From Oegoconia quadripuncta (lineage: Eukaryota; Arthropoda; Insecta; Lepidoptera; Autostichidae), in NCBI GenBank assembly GCA_949316235.1, contig OX438744.1:29384778-29448777 (forward strand): a stretch of DNA of 64,000 nt, read 5' to 3'. How positions within the stretch are numbered: the first letter of the stretch is position 1; each line of letters opens with the position of its first letter. The position numbers and the translations under genes were made by a program. This document shows, piece after piece, positions 24,901 through 29,804 of this stretch. Under the pieces are notes generated by a model. That model ran no database searches. It was not told the origin of the DNA and worked only from the letters and a program-made list of their open reading frames with translations.

Positions 24901-27672
24901 GCTAATAAGAAAGCACAAAACACCACTAGTGCCGCCGTGTGCGACTGTACCCTCGCTTGTCTTATGAATAGCGATTGCTGTCCAGACTTCTTCGATCTTT
25001 GCATGTTTGGTAAGTTTACTAGAAAAATATTAAAGCCAGAGCGTCCTTTTTATTCTTAAAAATTCTTTCCATCCTCTTCATTCTCAACAAAATCTGTGTA
25101 GGCACTGTAGTTACATCGTTTTGGATTTTCCTATTGCTTTTATATAACACAACAATTGGTTACTTTCGAAAGTGTAGGCCTGGCGTTACAATCTTTATCC
25201 CTCGCTGCAGGTTTAAACATATTTTTCAGGAGCGCCAGAGAAAAGATCATCTTTGCTTATAAACTTGTGGTTCCTTTTTATGATTACATTTGGAAGGACT
25301 CGTGGCGCAGACGCATTCACTATTATCGTTTGGCGAAGTTAAGCAACGCAGAAAGGACTTATATATGTGATAGCTACTGTCATTTTCATATGAATGTTCC
25401 CGGGCTTCGACCCGGAAAGCAAGGTTGTTTTCGTCAAGTCAGTCATCCACAGGAGCGACTCCAAAACGTTGACTGGCCATGAGATTGATCACAGTCCACC
25501 AATTTGCAATAGACCTGCGAGATGCAATAAACCAAAACCTTTTTCTAGTAAGAGACGGATGTGCCCCAAGAAATTGTGCGTTATAGCTCTCAAATACATT
25601 ACGCTTTCCACATGTAGAGAGTATCTGTCCGATTCTTTATTCCATATTTAACCTACAGTATTCTGTTAGATACGTAGAATGAAACTATCGACATTTGCAG
25701 GTTCAACAACAGCAGACGACACGACTACACCGGCCGAATTACCTCAAACACAAAAACTAGTAGCATCTACCATTCCTACTACATCTTCTACTACTAAATC
25801 TACAACCACTTCTACAACAACTGCTAAAACAACAGTTAGGACAACTAAACCTACGACTAAACCTACAACTCCACCTACAACTCCACCTACAACTACAATG
25901 AAAACTACCACTAAATTCATATCGACAACAATAAGAAAAGTACCAACTATAATTTTCAAAACGACAACACCGATTTATAATGCCACTGGGAAAATTCCAA
26001 AGGACAATTCTAGTAAACCTGCAATTGTAAAACCGACAACGACTACTGAGAAAGTTGTAATTAAAGTTGTTACCACTGCCAGAACTACAACTGAGCCGTT
26101 TACAACTAGTAGAATTAATGATAAAGTTAAGCAGCAAAACGTTGAAGCAAATGGATATAAAGCAACTGAGATCAAAAGTGAGTATACTTTTCAAATTTTA
26201 CATACATTTGCAAACAATAGCTTGGCATAAAAAATTATATTATAGTTGTATTGGAATAAAGAGAAGAAAACGTACAGAACGCAGCAAAACGTGGCAACAC
26301 AGCAAAATATTTAATTTTTATAGTAATGTCCTTATTAAATAATGACGCAATTACGATACAAGGTAATCGAATAAGTATCTCTAAAATGCTATGGTAGTCC
26401 AATTAACGAGATGACTCAAACTCAAACAAATTTTAATACAATTATCGTTCACAAGGCAGACTCCCCAGAGAAGATCAAGCAAGTAACTCAGGGGTTGCTC
26501 TTTTTAAAAAGTATTTTTACAATTTGTTATTTGACAAAGAAAAAAGAAAATAATAGGATGGATATCGCCAAGCAGTACATGTCCATACATTCTTATGGTC
26601 TATATATATCCAGAATTTTTTTATTGCACATCGTTTCTGCTTAATGGTAGTTTTAAATTTATTTTAAGGCAAATGGAAAAGATGGAGGAATACATTAAGT
26701 CCTCCGTCAGTTCGAGATTACGATTAACGATTGACATATAATCCAACAGTAAACTTATCGACGACTAGCGATAGCAAAACCGCGGGCAGAATGCCTTTTG
26801 GTAACGGGCTTTCGTATGACATTCGTATTTCGTAGGCCCGTAGCCGTAGCCTCTGCTATTTCGCGCAGTTTCAATCGGCGATCAGCAAGAATCATGTCGT
26901 GGACTTATTCAACGATTTCCTCAGTAACCACGTCAGCCGGGCAACCTGGCCGCTCCTCATCAAAAACAGACGTACGGCCACGTTTAAATTCGTTAAACTA
27001 AATCTCACGGTTGTCATAGGAGGAGAAAAGGTTCCCGTAGACGGCATCCAACTTTGCTTTAATTCCATCGCTCTTTTCCTCATCCAAATATAAAAAGCGA
27101 ATCACGGATCGGTTTTGCTCTTTTTCCATTATTTCAAAAAATACCAAACATGTTTGATAAAAATTGCGGTTCATAAAAAATTACTAAAATTTTGTATGGA
27201 GTCATCTGAAAGAAAATTGTATACAATGGTCATGCAAACTTTTTCCAGAAAAGCCATCTGCCTTCAAATACGATTACTTAATAATCCACCCAGGTATTTC
27301 GGTGTGTCTCGCTCGATTATTTTGGACGTTTTGCGGGACTACTTTACTAATAATGATTCCAATGCGGAATTACAACTACAATATCGGGACAGTCCCGCTA
27401 AATCCGGGGCAGTTAGCCGCTTTACGCTACATAGTTTGTTCAATACGAGTTGTCCGCCATCAGGTGAGTCGCACGCGCTGCGCACTAGCCTGCTGCTGGT
27501 GGCGGCGCTGCTGTGCGCGTGCGGCGCGGCGTGGGGCGCGTGGAGGGCGCGGGGGGTGTGGAGGGCGCGGGGGGCGTGGGGCGCGCGAGGGACGGCGGGG
27601 CTGGCGCGCCTGCGCGGCCGCGTGCGTCGTGACCCCGACGTGCAGTACCTGCGCGACGACACCGACCAATAA
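3411..27672 (+). CDS. sushi-sushi-MAM-somatomedin B-mucin type I membrane protein (10 exons)
   Basis: Spliced model: 3411-3462, 10701-10928, 11777-11938, 14592-14771, 15490-15616, 16229-16403, 17494-17620, 24863-25009, 25701-26177, 27464-27672. The sum is 1884 nt, or 627 residues plus stop. Every junction is GT-AG and every phase agrees. Seen in order: signal peptide (1-17), sushi 1 (about 43-92), sushi 2 (97-146), MAM (158-336), SMB with eight Cys (354-397), Thr/Pro-rich stalk (400-558), one hydrophobic helix (about 567-585) and an Arg-rich tail ending in DDTDQ. These families are extracellular binding and adhesion modules, so I infer a cell-surface recognition protein with a heavily O-glycosylated stalk. 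No catalytic domain is seen. Sushi exons are symmetric (phase 1-1), so extra or alternative sushi exons could be missed, especially in the 7.2-kb first intron. I do not recognise an orthologue. Confidence 0.82.
4319..4500 (-). repeat. dispersed repeat F (intron 1)
   Basis: It carries ctcaccccctgtcacgtg and a following segment shared with 28796-28960 (same orientation) and with 55141-55425, 61069-61353 and 47360-47866 (opposite orientation). The family is moderate-copy and non-coding, and the class is not assigned. Confidence 0.5.
5565..5632 (+). mobile_element. LINE 3' tail with (AAT)n
   Basis: It carries GTGTGCAATAAAGGATTT followed by an AAT/ATA run. The same kind of tail (T-rich, AATAAA, short A/T microsatellite) ends the LINE remnants at 40715-40845 and 56510-56640. 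Only the 3' end is recognisable. Confidence 0.4.
6893..6979 (+). repeat. (TG)n microsatellite
   Basis: About 35 TG units in two blocks, broken by TATG and AACGCGTATG. The reading frame through it (Val-Cys repeats) is an artefact. Confidence 0.95.
7446..7624. mobile_element. palindromic MITE family C, copy 1
   Basis: The left end TGGTTTCGATTCGGATGTA and right end TACATCCGAATCGACACCA are inverted repeats. Inner arms rich in AACTAAACTAAA face TTTAGTTTAGTT. The centre carries GTCGCATCGTACTGTTCCAG, which is shared with the other copies (36695-36840, inverted, and 48760-48909). It has no coding capacity. Confidence 0.8.
8191..8450 (+). mobile_element. tRNA-derived SINE family S2
   Basis: The head resembles a tRNA with an A box (TGTAGTGGTTAGCA) and a B box (GGTTCGAATCC). 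The tail includes GATGAATACGGACATGTGTA and AGATGGCGCTGTGTGCATG and ends in an ATTTATTT run. Other copies or fragments are at 11640-11735, 33985-34068, 53265-53483, 56840-57030 and in the second duplicate. It would be transcribed by Pol III and mobilised by a partner LINE. Confidence 0.8.
8459..9241 (+). pseudogene. jockey-like LINE reverse transcriptase remnant, part 1
   Basis: Broken frames carry RT motifs in order: NYRPI region near 8490, a GF-x-x-W-HST block near 8610, VEKAFD near 8868, [13 protein letters not shown] near 9024 and a FADDT-like motif near 9120. About 160 bases between roughly 8707 and 8866 split the motif-A region and are a foreign repeat, partly shared with the minus strand of 12434-12530. 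The element continues at 10021 after two further insertions. Frameshifts and stops rule out function. Confidence 0.7.
9242..9663. mobile_element. MITE with ~19-bp terminal inverted repeats
   Basis: The ends are TGAGGCCGGGAATATACGT and, inverted, TAAGGCTGGGAATGTACGT. Subterminal blocks CCGAT...GTCTGATCAGACTATC occur near both ends in opposite orientation. No transposase and no clear target-site duplication are seen, so the superfamily is not assigned. It sits inside the jockey-like remnant. Confidence 0.7.
9796..10000 (-). pseudogene. CR1-like ORF2 C-terminal fragment
   Basis: It encodes [23 protein letters not shown] and a SLRDKFKE block, closely matching the C-terminal region of the full CR1-like element at 18123-20903 ([27 protein letters not shown]). 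It is antisense to the surrounding jockey-like remnant, so it is a later insertion. Confidence 0.75.
10021..10490 (+). pseudogene. jockey-like LINE remnant, part 2
   Basis: It carries a [13 protein letters not shown] motif (post-RT region) and a following degenerate stretch with several stops. It logically continues the LKLNE sequence that ends at 9241, so the MITE and the CR1-like fragment were inserted between the two halves. Confidence 0.6.
10701..10928 (+). CDS. exon 2: linker and sushi/CCP domain 1
   Basis: The acceptor TTCTTTACAG ends at 10700 and the donor A|GTAAGTAAGG begins at 10929, phase 1 to phase 1. After a basic linker (residues 18-41) comes one complete CCP module with four Cys at 43, 66, 80 and 92. 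It also has the family hallmarks FICLPGF before Cys3 and a Gly-x-Trp (GEW) before Cys4. Sushi modules bind proteins or glycans outside the cell. Confidence 0.88.
11190..11480. mobile_element. inverted-repeat element (MITE-like) in intron 2
   Basis: A block at 11193-11243 (TTTGTAGTGATAGAGA, CGTCGGTAAGAG, ATGAAAACCACT) faces its inverted counterpart at 11423-11478 (AGTGGTTTTCAT, CTTACCGACGA, TATCACTACAAA). There is no coding potential and the class is unassigned. Confidence 0.6.
11640..11735 (-). mobile_element. SINE S2 head fragment
   Basis: The inverse complement of the S2 head: CACACAAACA, GGCGGGATTGGTACCTGCAACC and a TACACCAA end. The B box is mutated. It lies about 40 bases upstream of the sushi 2 acceptor. 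Confidence 0.55.
11777..11938 (+). CDS. exon 3: sushi/CCP domain 2
   Basis: The acceptor TTCCTCACAG ends at 11776 and the donor is G|GTAAGTAC at 11939, phase 1-1. A single complete CCP module fills the exon, with Cys at about 97, 120, 134 and 146, [10 protein letters not shown], and GRKWN before the last Cys. One exon per sushi domain with symmetric phase is usual for the family and allows exon shuffling. Confidence 0.88.
12183..12377 (+). pseudogene. RTE-like LINE 3' end
   Basis: The frame reads [19 protein letters not shown], then [18 protein letters not shown], ending at TAA followed by a (GAT)n tail. This is the characteristic C-terminus of lepidopteran RTE-type ORF2, with the microsatellite tail that these elements carry. 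A related copy lies on the minus strand at 42521-42683. Confidence 0.75.
12872..13243. mobile_element. hairpin element family A, copy 1 (intron 3)
   Basis: Terminal repeats TATACAAGGTAAATTTG and, inverted, TATACAGGGTGAATTTG. The two halves are largely inverse complements of each other: blocks GAACTATAGTCGAATTCG, CATACAAAGTAAACCATT and the inverted TTGGACTTCCATACTAAAGG. It is inserted in another repeat (12780-12871) whose sequence resembles 4615-4695. It is non-coding. Confidence 0.8.
13537..14503 (+). pseudogene. 5'-truncated CR1-like LINE copy (intron 3)
   Basis: It encodes the last ~240 residues of the same type of ORF2 as at 18123-20903 ([38 protein letters not shown], a C-terminus DYLDDKQSW). 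One in-frame TGA at 13762-13764 lies where the full element has an Arg codon. The 3' UTR runs to AATAAAGCATTTTTTGATTT. 5' truncation is the usual outcome of LINE integration. Confidence 0.85.
14592..14771 (+). CDS. exon 4: MAM domain, first part
   Basis: The acceptor CGCTTTTATAG ends at 14591 and the donor G|GTATTTTTC begins at 14772. It encodes a short Ser/Ala linker, then the MAM opening [13 protein letters not shown] with the first Cys pair, followed by DFDWKR and a [12 protein letters not shown] stretch. This is the standard start of a MAM jelly-roll domain. The donor is weaker than the others but the phase fits exon 5 exactly. Confidence 0.87.
15110..15300 (+). pseudogene. RTE-like 3' remnant
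   Basis: Segments ACCGGCAAGCGCAGCATCGG, GCTCTGGAAATCTATGAGG and TTCAGCAGTAAACGTCC match the end of the RTE-like copy at 45390-45480. No intact frame remains. Confidence 0.5.
15335..15445 (-). repeat. dispersed LINE-derived repeat fragment
   Basis: It begins with an ATC run and continues ATGAACCACAGGACGTCCGC, shared with 865-891. It is probably the 3' end of another RTE-like element in reverse orientation. Confidence 0.45.
15490..15616 (+). CDS. exon 5: MAM domain, second part
   Basis: The acceptor AATTTCCAG ends at 15489 and the donor AA|GTAAGTTC begins at 15617 (phase 2 exit). It encodes YYMYIES, a LISPIYD strand and the conserved MAM core [10 protein letters not shown] (family pattern C-L-x-F-x-Y-H-M-x-G). 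It reads directly on from exon 4. Confidence 0.88.
16229..16403 (+). CDS. exon 6: MAM domain, third part
   Basis: The acceptor GTTTTCAG ends at 16228 and the donor CAA|GTAAGAGC begins at 16404 (phase 0 exit). It encodes GGLLVYQK, a variable loop and then [17 protein letters not shown], matching the MAM 'G-x-L-x-V' and 'W-x-x-x-G-x-x-W' pattern. The base composition is noticeably less AT-rich than the flanking introns. Confidence 0.88.
16709..16977. mobile_element. MITE family D, copy 1 (intron 6)
   Basis: The left end GGCCCGTATTAATAAACC faces the right end GGTTTATTAATCAACACG. Internal segments containing CTTGAG/CTCAAG alternate in both orientations. A second copy is at 39136-39284. Confidence 0.6.
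17494..17620 (+). CDS. exon 7: end of MAM domain
   Basis: The acceptor TTATCTACCATAG ends at 17493 and the donor C|GTAAGTGC begins at 17621 (phase 1 exit). It encodes [10 protein letters not shown], then [11 protein letters not shown] and the closing Cys at residue 336, the classic MAM C-terminal signature (F-E-G-x-R-G, D-I-A-I-D-D-I). A short Ala/Thr linker follows. The antisense LINE lies in the intron just downstream. Confidence 0.88.
18123..20903 (-). CDS. CR1-like LINE ORF2: APE endonuclease and reverse transcriptase
   Basis: 926 residues from the first in-frame ATG, with no internal stop. Endonuclease motifs: TEHW (15-18), CGDFN (120-124), T-x-x-IDNFF (to 168) and SDH (184-186). RT motifs: NNYRPIS near 488, [10 protein letters not shown] near 562, [10 protein letters not shown] near 617 and FADDTS near 649, then VFLGITLD. 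The frame extends 30 codons upstream of this ATG and includes the endonuclease start motif [10 protein letters not shown], so the real N-terminus must come from upstream. The protein would nick the target and prime reverse transcription from its own RNA. Confidence 0.9.
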   Translation of the reverse strand: MFLEKHNTIDIVCITEHWLKQTEMIISNDNYYCISSFHRQFKTHGGSLILIKNNLKAKERKDVVALSIECTIELSSVELENYIVICVYRPPYVYNFNLFESVMEDVLKLVTRGTKSVIVCGDFNVDLLEQKSLTTRIISLFKSFNLNNVFLEPTRITESTATCIDNFFCNCNFIDQSILNCLRSDHCGQLVAFPLIKLSNPTVEFITRPIPAEKVEMYKEVLLNKLPLPSSETIDCDKFYTDFFNVLNKEFEQIFQIKKVKNTNKFKFSNWATKGIRISRDKLFQLYEDRTIRQDDLEFCEFVKSYSKIFKKVCITAKSRYISNIVNIADNKIKAVWKVINRETSCVKERDNGYSIKIDNRIINRDIEVAQHFENFFVNIPVKTTEILDSSPIRAKSLMVANVKKCHTILKFRYVDPLEVIKAFKTLKLKKAEDVWGMSVQLLSHIVTTIAPYLAFIFNASIDQGVFPELMKHSKVVPLFKSGCKNDLNNYRPISILPVLSKIFEKLILGQILCHFNTNELLHDKQFGFTNGRSTTDAGVALIKNIYNAWEDRSDAIGVFCDLSKAFDCVDHKTLLFKLEHYGVHGKALDLLTSYLENRIQKVQVNLEKSSGSFVKMGVPQGSILGPFMFLVYINDLPYLVRNLVDIVLFADDTSFIFKIKRGSNDIDDVNDTLSQVSNWFTVNNLVLNAKKTKCIKFSLPNVRQGENNLKLNSEPLEFVENTVFLGITLDSTLQWGSHIETLASRLSSAAYAIRKIRQLTDIKTARLVYFSYFHSIMSYGILLWGRGADIQTIFVLQKRAIRAIYKLRCRDSLRDLFKEISILTVASQYIYDSIMYVRKNICLFRKHSDNHNLNTRNKNKIEIPQFRLSKVSTSFVGHSIRFYNKIPEHVLSLTEQKFKRHIKETLCKKGYYRIDDYLGDKEVWC
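20904..20999 (-). promoter_or_regulatory. putative -1 ribosomal frameshift site joining ORF1 and ORF2
   Basis: In the ORF1 frame the last codons read TA[T TTA AAC] TAG. T TTA AAC (20999-20993) is the canonical X_XXY_YYZ slippery heptamer, directly before the stop (20992-20990). A -1 slip continues as CTA GGT AAA..., which is exactly the ORF2 frame and is open through to 18123. There is no ATG in the 30 codons before 20903, although conserved endonuclease residues lie there. Sixteen bases downstream, AGAAAAGC (20976-20969) can pair with GCTTTTCT (20932-20925), enclosing an inner AATATTT/AAATATT hairpin. The structure is AU-rich and the spacer is longer than usual. Confidence 0.6.
20990..22588 (-). 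CDS. CR1-like LINE ORF1: coiled coil plus esterase-like domain
   Basis: 532 residues starting [11 protein letters not shown]. Residues ~10-260 are heptad-rich with many Glu, Gln, Leu and Lys, consistent with a long coiled coil for trimerisation or RNA binding. A Pro/Ser/Thr-rich linker (~285-325) follows, then a globular domain with [13 protein letters not shown] and [10 protein letters not shown], resembling blocks I and III of SGNH/GDSL-type esterases known from CR1-group ORF1 proteins. A basic cluster lies near 155-165 (KKKNKKLRK). The frame is intact. The GDS-like serine is present as S-D-G, so catalytic competence is uncertain. Confidence 0.75.
   Translation of the reverse strand: MVRTRSTAAEQEIEHKLQLALEELKCSKTLCEQLLQERSDSEEEVVHVVLRNTSLKDELSSLHSQLLEVTCQRDQLQNTLDCINQCHDTHEQALSRITELEYELCEAQNQITQFEQEKSCERANYTQSLYDELIDCSHLQTSQAKQIDMDLVLPKKKNKKLRKLNKFIKKANINSERLKLQIGYRCKRLKRKLVLDFEQSATKAREDYDNGIQILNLKIINLENDLRDMSEKLYNTQSQWTEYTQVVSEMVNISASNAELTELLLIDLPADKEVADTVNDPMLASICASAVDPTCTLRLTPTSGPIPVPEPSAIPGHSLTSPEASTPRVYIFSDGIGKDLGSFMQFNTEQKVINMCMPGASYQQVFNCVKSFTDYDKNCSIVILVGNGLGVSKKQLKTNFEFLASLNVKKIITCAFGYSHCLSSDENNYIHNLNRLQTNMVSYNDKFKFFDTNKFIRNLVLTKDKLYLSKYYIKQLAMLLAYNLPIYTIPVNGRSFFVMEGPSRGIKSPIIYNNRDVTPVETRDLEQSRYLN
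22621..23276. other. intron 7 sequence, nothing recognised
   Basis: No exon or clear repeat was identified. Part of it may be the 5' UTR of the LINE just to the left, since its 5' boundary cannot be placed from the sequence alone. Confidence 0.4.
23277..23675. mobile_element. hairpin element family A, copy 2 (intron 7)
   Basis: It opens with a perfect short palindrome: CAAGAATTACACGATA at 23278-23293 and its inverse TATCGTGTAATTCTTG at 23310-23325. The family A body follows (CGAATTCGATCAAAAAATTT, GTAAACCATTCTGAAACC and inverted partners). The usual TATACAGGGTG end is lost on the left. Confidence 0.75.
24020..24660 (+). repeat. dispersed repeat split by a hairpin element
   Basis: The left part, 24041-24165 (AAGGCTCCGTAGTCATC, CCGTCTGTCTGTCTGAGGCT), and the right part, 24544-24660 (CCCTTCTAAATCCGCATATT, CCCGACACGCACTTGGCCG), flank the family A copy at 24166-24543. 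The same right part follows family A copy 1 at 13320-13420 (GTCTGAAACGCACTTCGCCG). The repeat is therefore a recurrent host for this hairpin. Confidence 0.5.
24166..24543. mobile_element. hairpin element family A, copy 3 (intron 7)
   Basis: It starts near AATTTGAATTCGTGTAATTT and ends GAAATTACACGAATT...CATCCTGTATA. The inner halves are inverse complements (CATACAAAGTAAACCATT versus AATGGTTTACTTTGTATG). Exon 8 begins about 320 bases downstream. Confidence 0.8.
24863..25009 (+). CDS. exon 8: somatomedin B domain
   Basis: The acceptor ATCTTTTCAG ends at 24862 and the donor G|GTAAGTTT begins at 25010, phase 1-1. It encodes one SMB module with all eight Cys: SCIGRC, then VCDCTLAC and [11 protein letters not shown] (residues 354-397). 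The D-C-C-x-D-F core is diagnostic. SMB modules are compact disulfide knots that bind proteins, for example in vitronectin and the NPP enzymes. The exon stands alone about 7 kb from exon 7. Confidence 0.88.
25701..26177 (+). CDS. exon 9: Thr/Pro-rich mucin-like stalk
   Basis: The acceptor ACATTTGCAG ends at 25700 and the donor A|GTGAGTAT begins at 26178, phase 1-1. It encodes about 159 residues dominated by Thr, with Pro, Lys and Ser, including local repeats such as [18 protein letters not shown] near 25842-25890. This is a likely O-glycosylated extended stalk that lifts the head domains off the membrane. Long open frames on the minus strand here are shadows of the ACN-rich codons. Confidence 0.85.
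26780..27129 (-). pseudogene. mariner transposase N-terminal fragment (intron 9)
   Basis: From ATG at 27129-27127 the minus strand reads [31 protein letters not shown], then [27 protein letters not shown] and [18 protein letters not shown]. This is the mariner paired-like helix-turn-helix DNA-binding region. Two in-frame stops (after NREI and after EEIVE) and loss of similarity after REIAEA remove the whole DDD catalytic half. It is a dead 5' fragment. Confidence 0.85.
27464..27672 (+). CDS. exon 10: transmembrane helix, Arg-rich tail and stop
   Basis: The acceptor CGCCATCAG ends at 27463, and phase 1 joins A to GT (Ser). It encodes a hydrophobic helix ([19 protein letters not shown]) and then a cytoplasmic tail with imperfect W-(R/G)-A-R-G repeats and an end QYLRDDTDQ, stop TAA at 27670-27672. 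The Arg-rich flank on the C-terminal side fits a type I topology. The exon is extremely G+C-rich inside an AT-rich locus. The acceptor has a modest pyrimidine tract, so a slightly different 3' splice site is possible. Confidence 0.75.
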
Positions 27673-27673
27673 A
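27668..27673 (+). other. poly(A) signal overlapping the stop codon
   Basis: AATAAA begins two bases before the TAA stop and includes it. If used, the 3' UTR would be only a few tens of bases. A second AATAAA lies at 27752-27757 and could be the real signal. Confidence 0.45.
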
Positions 27674-28097
27674 CACATGTCGACCATCATGACGCGTTTT
27701 ATTTGATTGCTTTTATTTTCAACCTCTGAAAAATAATATGTACCTTACAAAAATAAAAAAAACTACATTTGCACCATCCATCTCCTGACTCCATCTTCAG
27801 ATCGTCGGCACTAAGTATAATATATTGGACTCGTCAAAACGATTCATATGAGCCCAAGCACGAGGCATTTACTAGTAGCCACTGAAGAATTTCACCATGC
27901 ACCTCCTGGCTCCATCATCAGATCAGCTCCAAGATACCAAACTATAGTATTGTCATCAGAATTACATATGCATACAAAGTTTCATATCGATACGACAATT
28001 AGAAGTAAGGTTAAATTAACTTTCAAGATTTGATTACATTGTTAGTTACAATGTGAAGCTTATAATATAAAAGCGTTTTAAAAATGACCGATACTTG
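27674..28097. other. 3' flank of the membrane-protein gene
   Basis: The sequence turns AT-rich immediately after the GC-rich last exon. It holds two similar phrases (CCATCTCCTGACTCCATCTT near 27778, CACCTCCTGGCTCCATCATC near 27900), suggesting an old short repeat. No coding exon is seen. Confidence 0.5.
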
Positions 28098-28740
28098 CAG
28101 GGTTAAATTTAATTCATGTAATTCTTGTTTACCAGTGACTCCACTCCTGATTACGAACAACTTTCCATTAGGAACTATGGTTCCTAATTCGACCAAAAAA
28201 TTTTCGATTACCCATATAGAGTAAACCATTCTGAAACCACCTTTAGTATGGCAGACCAACAGACCAACAATTTTCGGCTGAATTCGGCTATGGTTCCTAT
28301 TGGAAAGTTGTTCATAATTAAAACTAGGATCACCAGCCCATTCCCATTAACTGGTGATGCCACTCACGATTAAGAACAACTTTTCCAAAGGTACTAGCAT
28401 AGTCGAATTCGATCAAAAAATTTTCAATGACCCTTACAAAGTAAACCATTCCAAAGCCACATTTAGTATGGAAATCCAACAATTTTCGCCTGGGGACCTT
28501 ACTTTTATTAACGAACAACTTTCCACTAGGAACCATAGCCGAATTCTGTCGAAAACTGTCGAATTCTGTCGAAAGTCCAACACTTTCATACTAAAGGTGG
28601 CTTCAGAATGGTTTACTTGTAGGAGTGATCGAAAATTTTTTGATCGAATTCGGCTATGGTTCCTAGTGGAAATTTGTTCGTAATCAGGTTTGGAGTCGTC
28701 AGTAAATAGGAATTACACGAATGTAATTTCACCCTATATT
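28098..28740. mobile_element. hairpin element family A, copy 4 (expanded)
   Basis: Longer than the other simple copies: at least three family A arm segments follow each other (around 28130-28340, 28350-28500 and 28500-28720), with GTAAACCATTCTGAAACCAC and its inverse repeated. It ends GGAATTACACGAATGTAATT and CACCCTATA. It is probably two elements nested or recombined. Confidence 0.75.
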
Positions 28741-28795
28741 TGCCGGTGGTGTGTGTGTGTGTGTCCAGTATTTATCCGGATTTAACGCGTGGTTT

Positions 28796-28960
28796 CGTTC
28801 ACCCCCTGTCAAATGTGTGCATTTCTGTATATTTCGTGAAGCGTGGATGTAGTTGCAAGCATTAAACTCTTAATATTTGGGACACCCAACCACAAATGTT
28901 TGGGATATCTCTGGGATGAAGGTCGTGACGTTATGTAGGTAGGTATGCAACGGCTCTTAG
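28796..28960 (-). repeat. dispersed repeat F
   Basis: TTCACCCCCTGTCAAATGTG, TTTCTGTATATTTCGTGAAG and a later AAATGTTTGGGATATC, all parallel to 4325-4455. It lies directly next to hairpin copy 4. Confidence 0.5.
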
Positions 28961-29214
28961 TCATGTTTAATGCGGTTAAGCCATTTTGAAGTTATTAAAC
29001 CTTTGTATACCACTAGATAATATTAAGTAGTATGCTTAGTTTGTCGGGGGTTCTCTATATTTGCAATATATAGGTAATATGTTTCATTTATTTGGCACAC
29101 AAAAAAAGCTTCAGTGCAGTAAGACTTATGTTGAAATGATAGGGTTAGACTATTACTATTTACGTTTGCGCAAAATGAGTAAAATAAGGGCTAGTTGTGA
29201 AGAAATTATTTACC

Positions 29215-29578
29215 CATAACCAATGTAAAGCTTCAAGGTTTGCCAACGAGCCGAAACTGACCGACAGCGCCCGAAACACTACACTGCGCTCTAAGACCCT
29301 TATTGCTGACGTAGCCACAACGGCCACCAAGCTGAAGTGGGACTGGGCGAGCCATGTTTGTCGCATGCCAGTTGGCTTGTGTGCCAAAATCATCACCATC
29401 TGGAGCCCACCGTTAGAAAGAAGGCGTCGCGCAGACCGAAAAGGAGATGGAGGGACGAGTTGGATAAGTTCCTCAACATGTGGTAAGAGGAAGTCCGGGA
29501 CAGAGAGGCATGGAGGCCTTTGCCCAGCAGTGGGACAGTATGGGCTCCTAATAATAATAATAATGTGAAGTAACATAG
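29215..29578 (+). pseudogene. RTE-like LINE ORF2 C-terminus (second family)
   Basis: The frame reads TLRSKTLIADVA, LKWDWASHVCRMP, then RRRRADRKGDG, WISSSTCGKRKSGTERHGGL in shifted frames, and ends at a (TAA)n tail (29550-29564). L-K-W-x-W-A-x-H-x-x-R is the hallmark of the RTE/craniate-type ORF2 tail. It differs from the copy at 12183. Confidence 0.7.
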
Positions 29579-29804
29579 TACTATCATACTACCTACAGAA
29601 CAGAAAAAAAATCCGCGCAGATTCAGTGTATAAATCGCGTCCAAGTGATATTTAAGGACGAAAATAGGAGAAGATGCCGATTCCTGAGATACAGGTTTCT
29701 ACCTAGTTTGGAAAGCAGAGATTTGAAATAGGTAATGTGTGTAAAATTTTGTTAATAAATAAACTATACTTTAAAATAGTACTGCGAACAACTAAGTAGT
29801 AGAA

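Noticed and set aside
25744..26194. Long minus-strand open frames opposite the stalk exon
   Set aside because: They are complements of ACN-rich Thr codons and have no start context, domain or splice structure. They are shadows of the coding strand.
27115..27463. Open frame extending upstream of exon 10
   Set aside because: It runs through mariner-flanking intron sequence with no domain. The CAG acceptor at 27461-27463 and matching phase place the exon start at 27464.
27302..27706. Alternative Arg/Ala-rich and Pro-rich frames through the GC-rich exon
   Set aside because: GC-rich DNA has few stop codons in any frame. Only the frame that joins in phase to exon 9 and yields a TM helix is supported.
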